NCBI GenBank assembly: GCA_017480115.1 | Contig: JAFVBH010000050.1 | Coordinates: 1-38,632 of the forward strand | Length of the DNA stretch: 38,632 nt | Direction of reading: 5' to 3' | DNA from: Clostridia bacterium | GTDB taxonomy: Bacteria > Bacillota > Clostridia > Oscillospirales > Acutalibacteraceae | Shown here: positions 8,727 to 16,990 of the stretch, piece after piece | How the letters are laid out: each line of letters starts with the position of its first letter | How positions within the stretch are numbered: the first letter of the stretch is position 1 | Made by a program: the position numbers and the translations under genes | Notes under the pieces: generated by a model | What the model saw: only the letters and a program-made list of their open reading frames with translations | Databases searched by the model: none | Told to the model about the DNA's origin: nothing

Positions 8727-9602
8727 TTACTGTCCCAACGCCTGCGCGGTAAAGCTCTTTTTCTTTTTCGGCTTGTATTTGGGCGGATTTTCAAGGCGCG
8801 TGCGGGCGCGCTTGCTTTTTTCCAAAATTTTATTGACGGCGATCACCGGCTCCACCATGGAATCGCTGAGATAGGGAATGATCTCTTTCATGACCACCGC
8901 GTCATTTCTGATCTCGCCGAGAATCGTCACGGCGATCAGGTTCTGCACCTCGTTGGTGCCGTTTTCATAAATATCCGACAGCTGGTTAAACAGCTTCTTC
9001 ATCGCCTTGGGATCGTTCCTGCGGATCGTCTCCATGATCAGCGGATTGGCGTGATGGACAAAGAAATCCTCGCCCAAAAACTCGCCGTAGGTATCCACAT
9101 TCTCCTTATACGCGCTTTTCAGCGCGGGATACAGCATCACGACGCGGCTGGCAAGTGTGGCGGGATCGTAGCTGAGCGTGCCGCTCTTGACCGCGGATTT
9201 GGACACGGTGGCGGGCATCTTATTGTTCTTTTTCGCCAGCGCCTTCACGCCGAAATTATCGTCCAGCGTGTCGTTAAGCTCGTTGACGGCGGAGCGCACG
9301 TCCCGCTCGTCATACTCGTCGAGGAGCATCAGAGAGGTAGACAGTTTTTTAAATTCTTTATCGTCCGCGTCCGCAGCGTCCTTTTCGCCCAGCAGCAGGA
9401 TCAGCTTGCCGTCGCTGAACAGCAGACGCAGCTTCCCCTTATCGCCGCTGTAGTCGATCCGGCACGCGCCGCCCTCCCGCTGTTGCAGCGGGACGTCGGT
9501 TGCTTTCACATCTGCGGGGAACACGGGAGAAAAGCCGAAGCCTGTCAGCTTCGATTCGATCCCCTTATAGACCGCAGTCATAACTTCATTGATTTCAAGC
9601 AC
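8727..9602 (-). CDS. Conserved hypothetical protein, 291 residues
   Basis: I do not recognise a named family. The protein is soluble, without a signal peptide or membrane segment. The first 90 residues look like a small alpha/beta domain (EINEVMTAVYKGIESKL, then short beta strands). A linker rich in Lys and Ser follows (about 120-140). A helical C-terminal part (about 150-265) contains an acidic, alpha-rich segment around YENGTNEVQNLIAVTILGEI that vaguely recalls DUF7674-type helical bundles. The tail is strongly basic (KPKKKK). The best start is GTG at 9602, ten bases after AAAGGA; an in-frame ATG eight codons later is an alternative. It sits 18 bases after the sugar-kinase gene and 14 before the TSCPD gene, so all are probably co-transcribed. 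Confidence 0.8.
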   Translation of the reverse strand: MLEINEVMTAVYKGIESKLTGFGFSPVFPADVKATDVPLQQREGGACRIDYSGDKGKLRLLFSDGKLILLLGEKDAADADDKEFKKLSTSLMLLDEYDERDVRSAVNELNDTLDDNFGVKALAKKNNKMPATVSKSAVKSGTLSYDPATLASRVVMLYPALKSAYKENVDTYGEFLGEDFFVHHANPLIMETIRRNDPKAMKKLFNQLSDIYENGTNEVQNLIAVTILGEIRNDAVVMKEIIPYLSDSMVEPVIAVNKILEKSKRARTRLENPPKYKPKKKKSFTAQALGQ

Positions 9603-9620
9603 TGATAATCATTCCTTTAT

Positions 9621-11213
9621 TCAGCCGTTCAGATCGGCAAAATTCTTTTTATTGGATTTATAGAGATTTTTATACACGTTGTACTGCTTATCGTACAGCG
9701 GCTTGAGCTGCGGATTGGGCGTATAGGTCTTTTCCGCGGGGATCAGCTTTTTCGCGTCCCTGACGCTGTCCACCAGCCCGAGCCCCGCCGCGATCACCAC
9801 CGCCGCGCCGACAGCGCCCACGTTCTGCGGGCTTGCCACGACCTCGACGGTCCTGCCGGTAATATCCGCAAGGATCTGACAGGTCGCGCGGGACAGCGCG
9901 CCGCCGCCCACGAACCGAATCGTATCGCCGGTCTTGACTTTCTTATCCTCGGTCTCGATGAACCAGCGCAGGTGATAGCAAACGCCCTCCACGACCGCGC
10001 GGATCATATCGGACTTGCCCGTCTCCAGACTGATGTTAAAGAACATGCCCTTCGCGTTGGGATCCTCAAAGGGACAGCGGTTGCCGTGCAGCCACGGGGT
10101 AAAGATCACGCCGCCGCTGCCTGCGGGGACTTTCAGGATCACGTCCGTCATATAGTCGTACAGGCTGGTGTATTCGGACTCGTAGCTGTCCGCCACATGC
10201 ACCTTCTGCAAATAAATATCGATCTCATCAAGGGCAAGGTGATCCTTGACCCATTCAAGACATTTGCCGGCAGTTTCCAGCTCGGCGAAATAATTATATC
10301 TGTCCGCGTCCGCGCCGACGATCGCCGCGATCATAGCGGAGGTATCCACCACGCTCTTGTCCGTGACCGTGGAGACCCAACCGGAGGTACCGGAATACAC
10401 ATGCGTATCACCCAAGCCGACAGCGCCTGCGCCCACGCCGATCAGCGACGCGTCGCCGCCGCCGCCGAATACCGCGGTACCCGCCTGCAGCCCAAGCTGC
10501 GCCGCCTGCTCGGCGCGCAGCTCGCCGACCTTGTCGGTACTGGCGACAATATCCGCCATATGCTCGAATTTTACGCCGTACATATCGCAGATCGAACGGC
10601 TCCAACACTTGTTGTGAATATCGTACAGCATGGTGGAAAACGCGGAATCGTGGGTCATCACGAATTTGCCCGTCATACGGCTGATGAGATATTCCTTGAC
10701 GTCCAGCCATTTATACGCGCGGGCAAAATTTTCCGGCTCATGCGCCTCGATCCACTTGTATTTCCAAACAGGATCCTTTACGGACGCCGCCACGGCGCCG
10801 GTGATCTTCAGGGATTTCAGCAGCTTGGGGATATAAGCGCCCGCGATCTGCGGCCCGTAGGCGATGCCTTTTTTCAGCTCCTCCTTCGCGCGCTGATCCA
10901 TATAGCTCATGGCGCGATGCACGGGAATACCGTCCCGATCCACCAGCACCAGTCCCTGCATCTGCGAGCAGAAAGAGATGCCCTCGATCTGCGCGGGGTC
11001 AATGCCCGCATTTTTTACGGCAATGGCGGTCGTGTCGCACATGGCCTGCCACCATTCGTCCGGTTCCTGCTCCGCGCCGCCGTCGGGCATGACGTAGAGC
11101 CCATAACCCGCCGAGGCAAAGCCGAGAATCTCGACCTTATCGGAAAGCGCAAACACACAGCACTTTACGCCGGTGGTGCCGATGTCATAGGTGATCGCGT
11201 ACTTTTTTTCCAT
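9621..11213 (-). CDS. FGGY-family carbohydrate kinase (xylulokinase-like)
   Basis: This 530-residue kinase should phosphorylate a sugar or polyol with ATP in the cytoplasm. The N-terminal FGGY domain begins YAITYDIGTTGVKCCVF, the phosphate-1 loop of the actin-like ATPase fold. Sugar-contacting residues are suggested by SYMDQRAKEE (about 103-112). The C-terminal domain has the adenosine-binding glycine-rich stretch FVGGGALSRATCQILADITG and the closing NVGAVGAAVVIAAGLG. It resembles xylulokinases most, but FGGY substrates cannot be told safely by eye, and no sugar transport or isomerase gene lies nearby. The start ATG follows AAGGTG. It lies 73 bases after recR on the same strand, with a small hairpin between them. 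Confidence 0.88.
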   Translation of the reverse strand: MEKKYAITYDIGTTGVKCCVFALSDKVEILGFASAGYGLYVMPDGGAEQEPDEWWQAMCDTTAIAVKNAGIDPAQIEGISFCSQMQGLVLVDRDGIPVHRAMSYMDQRAKEELKKGIAYGPQIAGAYIPKLLKSLKITGAVAASVKDPVWKYKWIEAHEPENFARAYKWLDVKEYLISRMTGKFVMTHDSAFSTMLYDIHNKCWSRSICDMYGVKFEHMADIVASTDKVGELRAEQAAQLGLQAGTAVFGGGGDASLIGVGAGAVGLGDTHVYSGTSGWVSTVTDKSVVDTSAMIAAIVGADADRYNYFAELETAGKCLEWVKDHLALDEIDIYLQKVHVADSYESEYTSLYDYMTDVILKVPAGSGGVIFTPWLHGNRCPFEDPNAKGMFFNISLETGKSDMIRAVVEGVCYHLRWFIETEDKKVKTGDTIRFVGGGALSRATCQILADITGRTVEVVASPQNVGAVGAAVVIAAGLGLVDSVRDAKKLIPAEKTYTPNPQLKPLYDKQYNVYKNLYKSNKKNFADLNG

Positions 11214-11286
11214 AAAAACACCTTCTCAATACAGCGCTGAACGTCGAGCGCCGAAGATTATCGCCTGGGGCGATTGGATAACTGCG

Positions 11287-11886
11287 TTACATGTCCCGTC
11301 TGCCCTCGATCGCGCGGGAAAGCGTGACCTCGTCCGCATATTGCAGATCGGAGCCTACGGGGATCCCGTAGGCAAGGCGCGTGACCTTGACTCCGAAAGG
11401 CTTGATTAATTTGGAAAGATACATGGCGGTAGTTTCGCCCTCGGTGTCGGAATCCGTCGCCATAATGACCTCCCGCACGCCGTCCTGCGCCACCCGCGCC
11501 AGCAGCTCCTTGACCGTGATCTGCTCGGGTCCGATGCCGTCCAGCGGCGAGATCGCGCCGTGCAGCACGTGATACGTGCCGTTATACTCCCGCGTGCGCT
11601 CGATGGCAAGCAGATCCTGCGGCTGTTCCACCACGCAGATCACGCCTTTATCGCGTCTGTCGTCGTCGCATACGGCGCATAGCTCCCCCTCGGTATAATC
11701 GCAGCAGACCGCGCATCTGTGGATATTCGCGCACGCCTCCAGAATGGTATCCGCGATCGCCTTGGATTCCTCCGCAGGCAGAGAAATAATATAATACGCC
11801 ATGCGCTGGGCAGTCTTTCTGCCGATCCCCGGGATACGGGCGAATTTTTCGGCAAGCCGCCGTAAGGGCGCAGCACCCTGTGCCAT
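11287..11886 (-). CDS. recR: Recombination mediator protein RecR
   Basis: This 199-residue protein works with RecF/RecO to load RecA at gaps. A helix-hairpin-helix (RIPGIGRKTAQRMAYYI, about 17-33) is followed by the zinc finger cysteines C58, C61, C70 and C73, then the Toprim domain (VICVVE at about 82 and the acidic MATDSDTEGETTAMYL), and the C-terminal Walker-B-like segment TRLAYGIPVG. The open frame extends upstream, but those residues are not RecR-like. The ATG at 11886 lies behind AAAAGGAG and gives the standard length. It is the last gene of the classic dnaX-ybaB-recR cluster. Confidence 0.97.
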   Translation of the reverse strand: MAQGAAPLRRLAEKFARIPGIGRKTAQRMAYYIISLPAEESKAIADTILEACANIHRCAVCCDYTEGELCAVCDDDRRDKGVICVVEQPQDLLAIERTREYNGTYHVLHGAISPLDGIGPEQITVKELLARVAQDGVREVIMATDSDTEGETTAMYLSKLIKPFGVKVTRLAYGIPVGSDLQYADEVTLSRAIEGRRDM

Positions 11887-11914
11887 ACAAAAACTCCTTT
11901 TCGGTGTGCAAAAA

Positions 11915-12256
11915 TCAGAACAAGCCGGGGATTGAAGGCATACCGAGACCGTCGGTGACCTTGCCCATCTCGCGCTCCATCGTTTCCGACGCCTTGCGCA
12001 GCGCCTCATTGACGGACGCCAGCACCAGATCCTCCAGCATTTCCGGCTCCTCGGGATCGATGACGTCGGGGCTGATCTTCACGGAAAGGACCTGATTTTT
12101 TCCGTTCACGGTGACCTCCACCGCGCCGCCGCCTGCGGAAGCGGAAAACTCGGTGTTCTCCACCTCTTCCTGCACGCGCTGCATATTCTCCTGCATTTCC
12201 TGCACTTTACGCATCATATTGCCTCTGTCGGGGGCGTTGGGGATTCTTGCTTTCAT
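11915..12256 (-). CDS. ybaB: YbaB/EbfC family nucleoid-associated protein
   Basis: This 113-residue DNA-binding protein has the YbaB pattern: an N-terminal coiled helix (MMRKVQEMQENMQRVQEEVE), the strand-turn segment FSASAGGGAVEVTVNGKNQVLSVKI, and the C-terminal helix LEDLVLASVNEALRKASE. Members bind DNA as dimers and are nearly always encoded between dnaX and recR, as here. The start ATG follows AAAGGAA. The gaps to dnaX and recR are 27 and 28 bases, which suggests one transcript. Confidence 0.96.
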   Translation of the reverse strand: MKARIPNAPDRGNMMRKVQEMQENMQRVQEEVENTEFSASAGGGAVEVTVNGKNQVLSVKISPDVIDPEEPEMLEDLVLASVNEALRKASETMEREMGKVTDGLGMPSIPGLF

Positions 12257-12283
12257 GGTGATATGTTCCTTTCAAAATATATA

Positions 12284-14149
12284 TTATACAAATTTAATGC
12301 TGTATGCCTTGCCCGTCACCTTTTGCGCTGCCTGCGCGATGACCCGTACCATATGCTCGCTGGGCGCGACGATGGTCTTGAACACGGGATTCAGCGACGA
12401 AAGCACCAGATAATTGCCGTTCTCCACCGCGGAGGAGCCATCGATCAGCCCGGTGAACGCGGGAGAGATCCGCTTGATCTCGGCGCAGATCTCCGACCAG
12501 CGGGCAAAGGGCGTTCCGCCCGGATTGATCTTTTTGACCGACGCGGGGGGGGGATTGTCCGTCTCGGGCGCGTCAAAGGGCATTACCATCGGCGCATCGT
12601 CCTCGTCGGGCATGTCAAAAGGCATCGCCATGGGCGCGTCGTCCTCGTCGGGCATGTCAAAAGGCATCGCCATCGGCGCATCGTCCGCCTCGGACATATC
12701 AAAAGGCATCGCCATGGGCGCATCGTCCTCGTCGGGCATGTCAAAGGGCATCGCCATGGGCGCGTCATCCGTCTCCGGCAGGTCAAAAGGCATTGCCATG
12801 GGCGCATCATCCGTCTCCGGCAGATCAAAGGGCATTGCCATCGGCGCGTCGTCCGTTACGTCCGCGTCAGCAACCGAAAAAGGCGGCGGATCGTCCGCAG
12901 CAAAGGGCGCAGCCGGGGGACTGCCCTGCGCCGCCGAAGGTTCCGCATGCGCAGGCGTCTCTTGCCGCAGCGTCTGCGCGGCAGGGACAAACCCGCCCGC
13001 CTTCAGCGCCCGGACTTCCTGCTCCAGCGCGGCGATTCTGCCCTTCAGCGCAGCTTCGCCGTCCGCCAGCTGCGGCATGCACAGGCGAAGGACTGCCATT
13101 TCCGCATCCACGATCCCGTTGGTGCTCTTTTTGAGCTTCTCTGCGGCATCGCTTAATATATCAATATAATAGAGTATTTTTTCCAAAGGCAGCGCTTCGG
13201 CGCTCCTGCGGTAGCGTTCCAGATCGGCGGCGGTACATACGATAATATTTTCGGGCTTTTTTACGGATTTCACAATCATATAATTCCGAAAATGCCCCAA
13301 AAGATCGGCGCACAGCCGCTCCCCATCACAAGACGCGCGGTGAAAATCGTTCACCAACCGCACGGCAAGAGAAGCGTCTCCCGCAGCAACGGCATCCGCC
13401 AGACGGAACAAGGAATCCTTTCCCACCAAGCCCACTGCGGCGGCGACAACATCAGCGGTAATATCGCCCGGCTCGCTCATACAGCGGTCAAGAATCGACA
13501 GCGAATCGCGCATCGCCCCGTCCGCCATGCCGGCGATCATCGCCGCTGCGTCCTCGGTGAGCGTACGCCCCTCCAGCGCAGCCACCTGCTGCAGCCGCGC
13601 GGCGATCAGCTTCGGATCAATGCGCATAAAATCAAACCGCTGGCAGCGGGACAGAATCGTCCCCGGCAGCTTCTGCACGTCCGTCGTCGCAAGAATAAAA
13701 ATCACGTGCTCCGGCGGCTCTTCCAATATTTTCAGCAAGGCGTTGAACGCCTCGTTTGTAAGCATATGCACTTCGTCCAGCACAAAAATCCGCTTCCGCG
13801 CGGCGGCGGGCGCGATCCACGCCTCCTCGCGAATGCGGCGAATATCCTCGATGCTGCGGTTGCTGGCGGCGTCCATTTCGGAATAATCCAAAACGCTGCC
13901 GTTATCAATGCCCGTGCAGATCTCGCAATGTCCGCAGGGATCGCCGTGGGCGGGATTACGGCAGCACACCGCCTTGGCAAAAATACGGGCGCAGGTTGTC
14001 TTTCCCGTGCCTCTGGAGCCTGTGAACAGATAAGCGTGGGCAAGCCTGTCCGACGCGACCTGCTCGGCAAGCACCTTGGTGACCTGCGGCTGCCCGACGA
14101 CGTCGGCAAACACCTGCGGTCTGTATTTTCGATAAAGCACCTGATACAT
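12284..14149 (-). CDS. dnaX: DNA polymerase III subunits gamma/tau
   Basis: This 621-residue clamp-loader ATPase loads the sliding clamp at the replication fork. The N terminus MYQVLYRKYRP is diagnostic. Walker A is GSRGTGKTT (44-52), the zinc module uses C63, C72, C75 and C78, and Walker B is IFVLDEVHM (D125, E126). Domain III ends near 375. A Pro/Ala-rich linker follows and contains seven tandem 14-residue repeats (433-530), then a conserved-looking C-terminal domain (about 540-621). The frame continues upstream, but that part overlaps the SRP RNA; the ATG at 14149 has CGGAG ahead of it. A run of nine C residues just after the repeats (12545-12553) could allow slippage and a shortened product. 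Confidence 0.96.
   Translation of the reverse strand: MYQVLYRKYRPQVFADVVGQPQVTKVLAEQVASDRLAHAYLFTGSRGTGKTTCARIFAKAVCCRNPAHGDPCGHCEICTGIDNGSVLDYSEMDAASNRSIEDIRRIREEAWIAPAAARKRIFVLDEVHMLTNEAFNALLKILEEPPEHVIFILATTDVQKLPGTILSRCQRFDFMRIDPKLIAARLQQVAALEGRTLTEDAAAMIAGMADGAMRDSLSILDRCMSEPGDITADVVAAAVGLVGKDSLFRLADAVAAGDASLAVRLVNDFHRASCDGERLCADLLGHFRNYMIVKSVKKPENIIVCTAADLERYRRSAEALPLEKILYYIDILSDAAEKLKKSTNGIVDAEMAVLRLCMPQLADGEAALKGRIAALEQEVRALKAGGFVPAAQTLRQETPAHAEPSAAQGSPPAAPFAADDPPPFSVADADVTDDAPMAMPFDLPETDDAPMAMPFDLPETDDAPMAMPFDMPDEDDAPMAMPFDMSEADDAPMAMPFDMPDEDDAPMAMPFDMPDEDDAPMVMPFDAPETDNPPPASVKKINPGGTPFARWSEICAEIKRISPAFTGLIDGSSAVENGNYLVLSSLNPVFKTIVAPSEHMVRVIAQAAQKVTGKAYSIKFV
12560..12853 (-). repeat. 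Seven tandem 42-bp repeats inside dnaX
   Basis: Seven in-frame copies of a 14-residue unit (consensus DDAPMAMPFDMPDE) occupy residues 433-530. Copies differ mainly in the last four residues (LPET, MPDE, MSEA, APET) and by silent changes. The unit is acidic, proline-rich and probably disordered. Such an array is prone to change in copy number. Confidence 0.95.
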
Positions 14150-14174
14150 GGAAACGCTCCGTGGGCAAAATATA

Positions 14175-14198
14175 AAATCCGGGAAACACCGTTTCCCG
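14175..14198 (-). terminator. Hairpin between SRP RNA and dnaX
   Basis: On the minus strand CGGGAAAC and GTTTCCCG form an 8-bp stem with a tight loop, followed by GATTTTATATTTT. It could end the SRP RNA transcript or attenuate read-through into dnaX. Confidence 0.5.
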
Positions 14199-14203
14199 AA
14201 AGA

Positions 14204-14356
14204 AAAAGCCCGATCTCTGTCATACGGCGCGCAGGCGGACTGTGGCGCACGGGCATACCGCTTAATGCTGCTCGGTTCCCCGCCTGACATGGTTCACGGC
14301 GCTCCGCCGCACAGGACCCACACGCCGCATGACAGAAATTAGGCTTTCTTCCAACA
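14204..14356 (-). ncRNA. ffs: Signal recognition particle RNA
   Basis: On the minus strand the conserved apical domain reads CATGTCAGGCGGGGAACCGAG (complement of about 14270-14290) followed by CAGCATTAAGCGG, the Ffh-binding symmetric and asymmetric loops. The ends TTTCTGTCATGCGGCG and CGCCGTATGACAGAGA pair over a long helix. The helix closes with GGGC and a run of five T. Position directly upstream of dnaX is standard in Firmicutes. The apical loop differs from the common GTCCGGAAGGAAGCAGC but keeps GGAA and GCAGCA. Ends are estimated from the promoter and the T run; a long Alu-domain form is not evident. Confidence 0.88.
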
Positions 14357-14362
14357 GTATAT

Positions 14363-14391
14363 ATTATATAGAGAATCCCGCAAAAGGTCAA
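14363..14391 (-). promoter_or_regulatory. Promoter of SRP RNA (and perhaps dnaX)
   Basis: On the minus strand TTGACC (14386-14391) and TATAAT (14363-14368) are 17 bases apart, predicting a start near 14356. Confidence 0.85.
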
Positions 14392-14511
14392 GTGTTATTT
14401 TTATTTCATAGGAAACTTCTTATTGTTTTAACAAAATGAGAAAATATTACGGCAGATAAAAGTCATTTTTTTAAACAATCCGTAAACTTGCCGACATACG
14501 CCTGTTTTGCC

Positions 14512-14540
14512 TTGACAAATATGTGCATTTTATTTATAAT
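14512..14540 (+). promoter_or_regulatory. Consensus sigma-A promoter of the 14612 gene
   Basis: TTGACA (14512-14517) and TATAAT (14535-14540), both perfect, are separated by 17 bases. The start codon follows about 70 bases downstream. The region 14399-14510 holds no gene; it begins with an 18-base match to one arm of the palindrome at 21781. Confidence 0.9.
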
Positions 14541-14611
14541 CAATACTGTAATCAAGTCGGATTTTACCGCCGTTACCACGGCGCAATTCCCGAAAATCAG
14601 GAGGAAATCCC

Positions 14612-15781
14612 ATGAAAAAGGTAATTTCACTGCTTCTTGTGTTATCGGTCGTTTTCTGCTCCTTTGCGTTTTCCGTAAGCGCGGCGGACGCAGGCAACTC
14701 CATTACACTGCCCCTTATTTACGACAGCGCGACGTCCCAGCTCAAATATAACGTAGCGCTTCGCTGCATCGGCGATCACGTGACCACCGAAAAGAGAAAC
14801 CCGCTGACAGAGCCTGCGCTGGACGGCGCCGATCCCTTCAACGGGCAGGGCGTTATCGACATTTCCTATACCGACGATGAGATCGCGGAATATGCCACCC
14901 TCTGCGCCGAGCATGCCGACGTCATCTATACAAAACCCGGCTCCTCGTCTGACGCAACGCCGGACTACGTGATCTATTATGACATGGAAAAGTTCGGCTA
15001 TCCCTCCCGCAACAACGGTGAGCTTCGCGTGGTTGACGAAAACTTCTTCGAGTTCTCCGTTGTCGCAAATTCCAAGTACGATCAGCATTTCGTTGTAAAG
15101 GCGAACGGCAAGATCATCTCCCCCAACGCGCAGACCGGCAGATACGTTCTGCCCATGACCTACAGCTACAATATTGAGATCGAGGATCTGAGCCTTCGCA
15201 CCATCAATATCCATTTCTCCGGCACAGGCACCCAAAAGGGCTATAACCTGTACGGCAGCGTGGAGCGCCCCACCGCCAACACCATTTTCCAGCGTCAGAA
15301 CGGCGTTTACGGGCAGGATTATTACGTGGTTCTGCTGGCGATCAACGGCTATCGGCAGAGTATTCGCCCCTCTAAGACTTCTACGGGCATTGCTGCACTG
15401 GAGTTCCTTTCCGGCGTAAACTTCTATGCGTCCTACGTCGTGGGTTCGCTGCTGCCGCCGCTGGACGCCAACAAGTACACCGAGTCCGTCGGCTACGTCT
15501 ATGAGGACAGATCCAACGGAGACTTCAAGTACTACATCCAATATGACAGCGACGAGCTGCTCGACAAGACAAATTCCGACCTGACTTTCTGCGGCATTGT
15601 TTATAAAATCAAAGGCGAAGCTATGAGCGCGAAGTACACCAACGGTCTGGGCAGAGCGGTACCCGTTACGGATATTGAGCCCACCGTCACCGGCGTTAAG
15701 GAAGACAAGAAAGCGAACTTTTTCCAGCGTCTGAAAGACATCATTCGTCTGATCATCAACTTCTTCAAGAATCTCTATTAA
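14612..15781 (+). CDS. Secreted protein of unknown function, 389 residues
   Basis: I do not recognise a family. Residues 1-24 form a signal peptide (MKKVISLLLVLSVVFCSFAF, cleavage near SAADA). The mature part looks beta-rich, with many Tyr and Asn residues, and carries no obvious catalytic motif, dockerin or anchoring LPXTG. The last 23 residues (ANFFQRLKDIIRLIINFFKNLY) form a basic amphipathic helix, an ending I associate with secreted proteins of this bacterial group; it might bind membrane or wall. The start ATG follows AGGAGG. A strong consensus promoter and a terminator bracket it, so it is probably an abundant single-gene transcript. Confidence 0.85.
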   Translation: MKKVISLLLVLSVVFCSFAFSVSAADAGNSITLPLIYDSATSQLKYNVALRCIGDHVTTEKRNPLTEPALDGADPFNGQGVIDISYTDDEIAEYATLCAEHADVIYTKPGSSSDATPDYVIYYDMEKFGYPSRNNGELRVVDENFFEFSVVANSKYDQHFVVKANGKIISPNAQTGRYVLPMTYSYNIEIEDLSLRTINIHFSGTGTQKGYNLYGSVERPTANTIFQRQNGVYGQDYYVVLLAINGYRQSIRPSKTSTGIAALEFLSGVNFYASYVVGSLLPPLDANKYTESVGYVYEDRSNGDFKYYIQYDSDELLDKTNSDLTFCGIVYKIKGEAMSAKYTNGLGRAVPVTDIEPTVTGVKEDKKANFFQRLKDIIRLIINFFKNLY

Positions 15782-15792
15782 GAAAAAACTTT

Positions 15793-15845
15793 AAAATGGG
15801 CTGTTGCGGGTTCCTTAAGTTGAAATCTGCAGCAGCCCATTTTTC
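15793..15845 (+). terminator. Intrinsic terminator of the 14612 gene
   Basis: AAAATGGGCTGTTGC (15793-15807) pairs with GCAGCAGCCCATTTT (15829-15843), with one G-U wobble, and ends in a T run. Confidence 0.88.
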
Positions 15846-15884
15846 TGTCAACGTAAAATTTACAGTTCCGTCAATAACTTACAC

Positions 15885-15913
15885 TTGCATCTTCGACGGA
15901 ATCCATTTATAAT
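15885..15913 (+). promoter_or_regulatory. Sigma-A promoter of the 15946 gene
   Basis: TTGCAT (15885-15890) and TATAAT (15908-15913) are 17 bases apart, about 32 bases before the start codon. Confidence 0.8.
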
Positions 15914-15945
15914 AAAACTACCAACCTGAAACGGAGGAAGATAAA

Positions 15946-16785
15946 ATGAAATCCTTTTTCAAAAAGACGATTGCCGCGGCGACCGCAGCTGTCATGACGC
16001 TGAGCGTGACTGCGATCTCCGCTCTCGCTGCCGTTGGCGACGTAAATTTAAGCGGAAAGACCAATTCTCAGGACGCAAGAATGCTGCTTCGCTATTCGGC
16101 GCATTTGGAAACGCTGACAGACGAGCAGCTGGCAAAGGCAGATCTTAACTACGACGGCAGAGTCAACTCCTCTGACGCCCGTATCCTTTTGCGCGCCGTC
16201 GCAAAGCTGGAAAATTTGGAGTATTATTCCAATTTTTATTCAGAGATCGTAGACTCTGAGGGCGTGTCAATGGCGTTCGGCGTTTACAACAAGAATGTGT
16301 ATATGGAAACTGACGCGCTGGGCGCAAAGCTTGCGATAGTTATCGGTGCGGACGGCTCTTTTACCTTTATCGATACCGCCAATAAAAGATACGCGGTTCT
16401 GACCGCCGCAGAGATCAAGACCTTTGAGACCATTGCTTCCGGCGCGGGTGAAAGCTTTAGTTTCAGCGATATTTTGCAGGACGAATCCGTGCAGGAGCAG
16501 ATGACGATCCCCAAGCCGCTGAAGCTGCAGGAGGACGGCTATGTCAAGAACACCGGCACATGGCTGGGCAAAGAGGTCTCAACCTATACCAAGGGCAACG
16601 ACGTCTATTACTATGACGGCGGGCAGATTCTCGGCAACAGCACCGGCAGCGGCAGAACTGCCGTCACCATCGCCTACAAGAACTTTACCACCTCCCCCGC
16701 GAATAAAATTTACGCGCATCTGAACGGCGGATACGCAAAAGTGGATTTCCTCGAAATGATCATGTCCCTGAGCATTGACTTCTAA
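15946..16785 (+). CDS. Secreted protein, N-terminal dockerin plus LolA-like domain
   Basis: This 279-residue protein has a signal peptide (1 to about 28, ending ALAA). A dockerin dyad follows at once at 31-93, with loops DVNLSGKTNSQD and DLNYDGRVNSSD, each followed by AR.LLR. The remaining 185 residues are beta-rich, with strands such as VSMAFGVYNKNVYMET and GSFTFIDTANKRYAVLT. This recalls LolA/LppX-type lipoprotein-carrier folds, but that is a visual impression only. The protein is a paralogue of the one at 21872-22657, with the same order, the same dockerin position and similar length. The N-terminal dockerin is unusual, since most dockerins are C-terminal. The start ATG follows GGAGGAAG. 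It has its own promoter and terminator. Confidence 0.87.
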   Translation: MKSFFKKTIAAATAAVMTLSVTAISALAAVGDVNLSGKTNSQDARMLLRYSAHLETLTDEQLAKADLNYDGRVNSSDARILLRAVAKLENLEYYSNFYSEIVDSEGVSMAFGVYNKNVYMETDALGAKLAIVIGADGSFTFIDTANKRYAVLTAAEIKTFETIASGAGESFSFSDILQDESVQEQMTIPKPLKLQEDGYVKNTGTWLGKEVSTYTKGNDVYYYDGGQILGNSTGSGRTAVTIAYKNFTTSPANKIYAHLNGGYAKVDFLEMIMSLSIDF

Positions 16786-16812
16786 GCGCGTCAAAAACAA
16801 CACGAATAGCAA

Positions 16813-16851
16813 ACGGCCTGACCGGGTAATTTTCCCGATCAGGCTGTTTTT
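16813..16851 (+). terminator. Intrinsic terminator of the 15946 gene
   Basis: ACGGCCTGACCGGG (16813-16826) pairs with CCCGATCAGGCTGT (16834-16847) and is followed by a T run. Confidence 0.9.
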
Positions 16852-16938
16852 GCAAATTCTTCCAATTAAAATTTCAAGGAAAGCGCGGTCTTTTACAGTA
16901 TAGCAATTCATATTAAAATCGCAAAAATCCGGCGTTGA

Positions 16939-16977
16939 TTCATCGGCGCTCTCTTAAAGCTTTTACGCGCCGATGAA
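16939..16977 (-). terminator. Hairpin downstream of degV
   Basis: TTCATCGGCGC (16939-16949) and GCGCCGATGAA (16967-16977) form an 11-bp stem 14 bases after the degV stop. The T run on the minus strand is poor, so function as a terminator is uncertain. Confidence 0.45.
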
Positions 16978-16990
16978 AACAGCATTGCAT

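Noticed and set aside
11887..12009. Upstream extension of recR by 41 codons
   Set aside because: The added residues are Arg/Cys-rich, overlap ybaB and do not resemble RecR; AAAAGGAG precedes the standard start.
12560..12853. Regular 42-bp repeats considered as a CRISPR array
   Set aside because: The repeats are contiguous, in frame and encode a peptide unit; there are no unique spacers and no cas genes.
14150..14290. Upstream extension of dnaX by 47 codons
   Set aside because: The extension covers the SRP RNA, and the canonical N terminus MYQVLYRKYRP has its own ribosome binding site.
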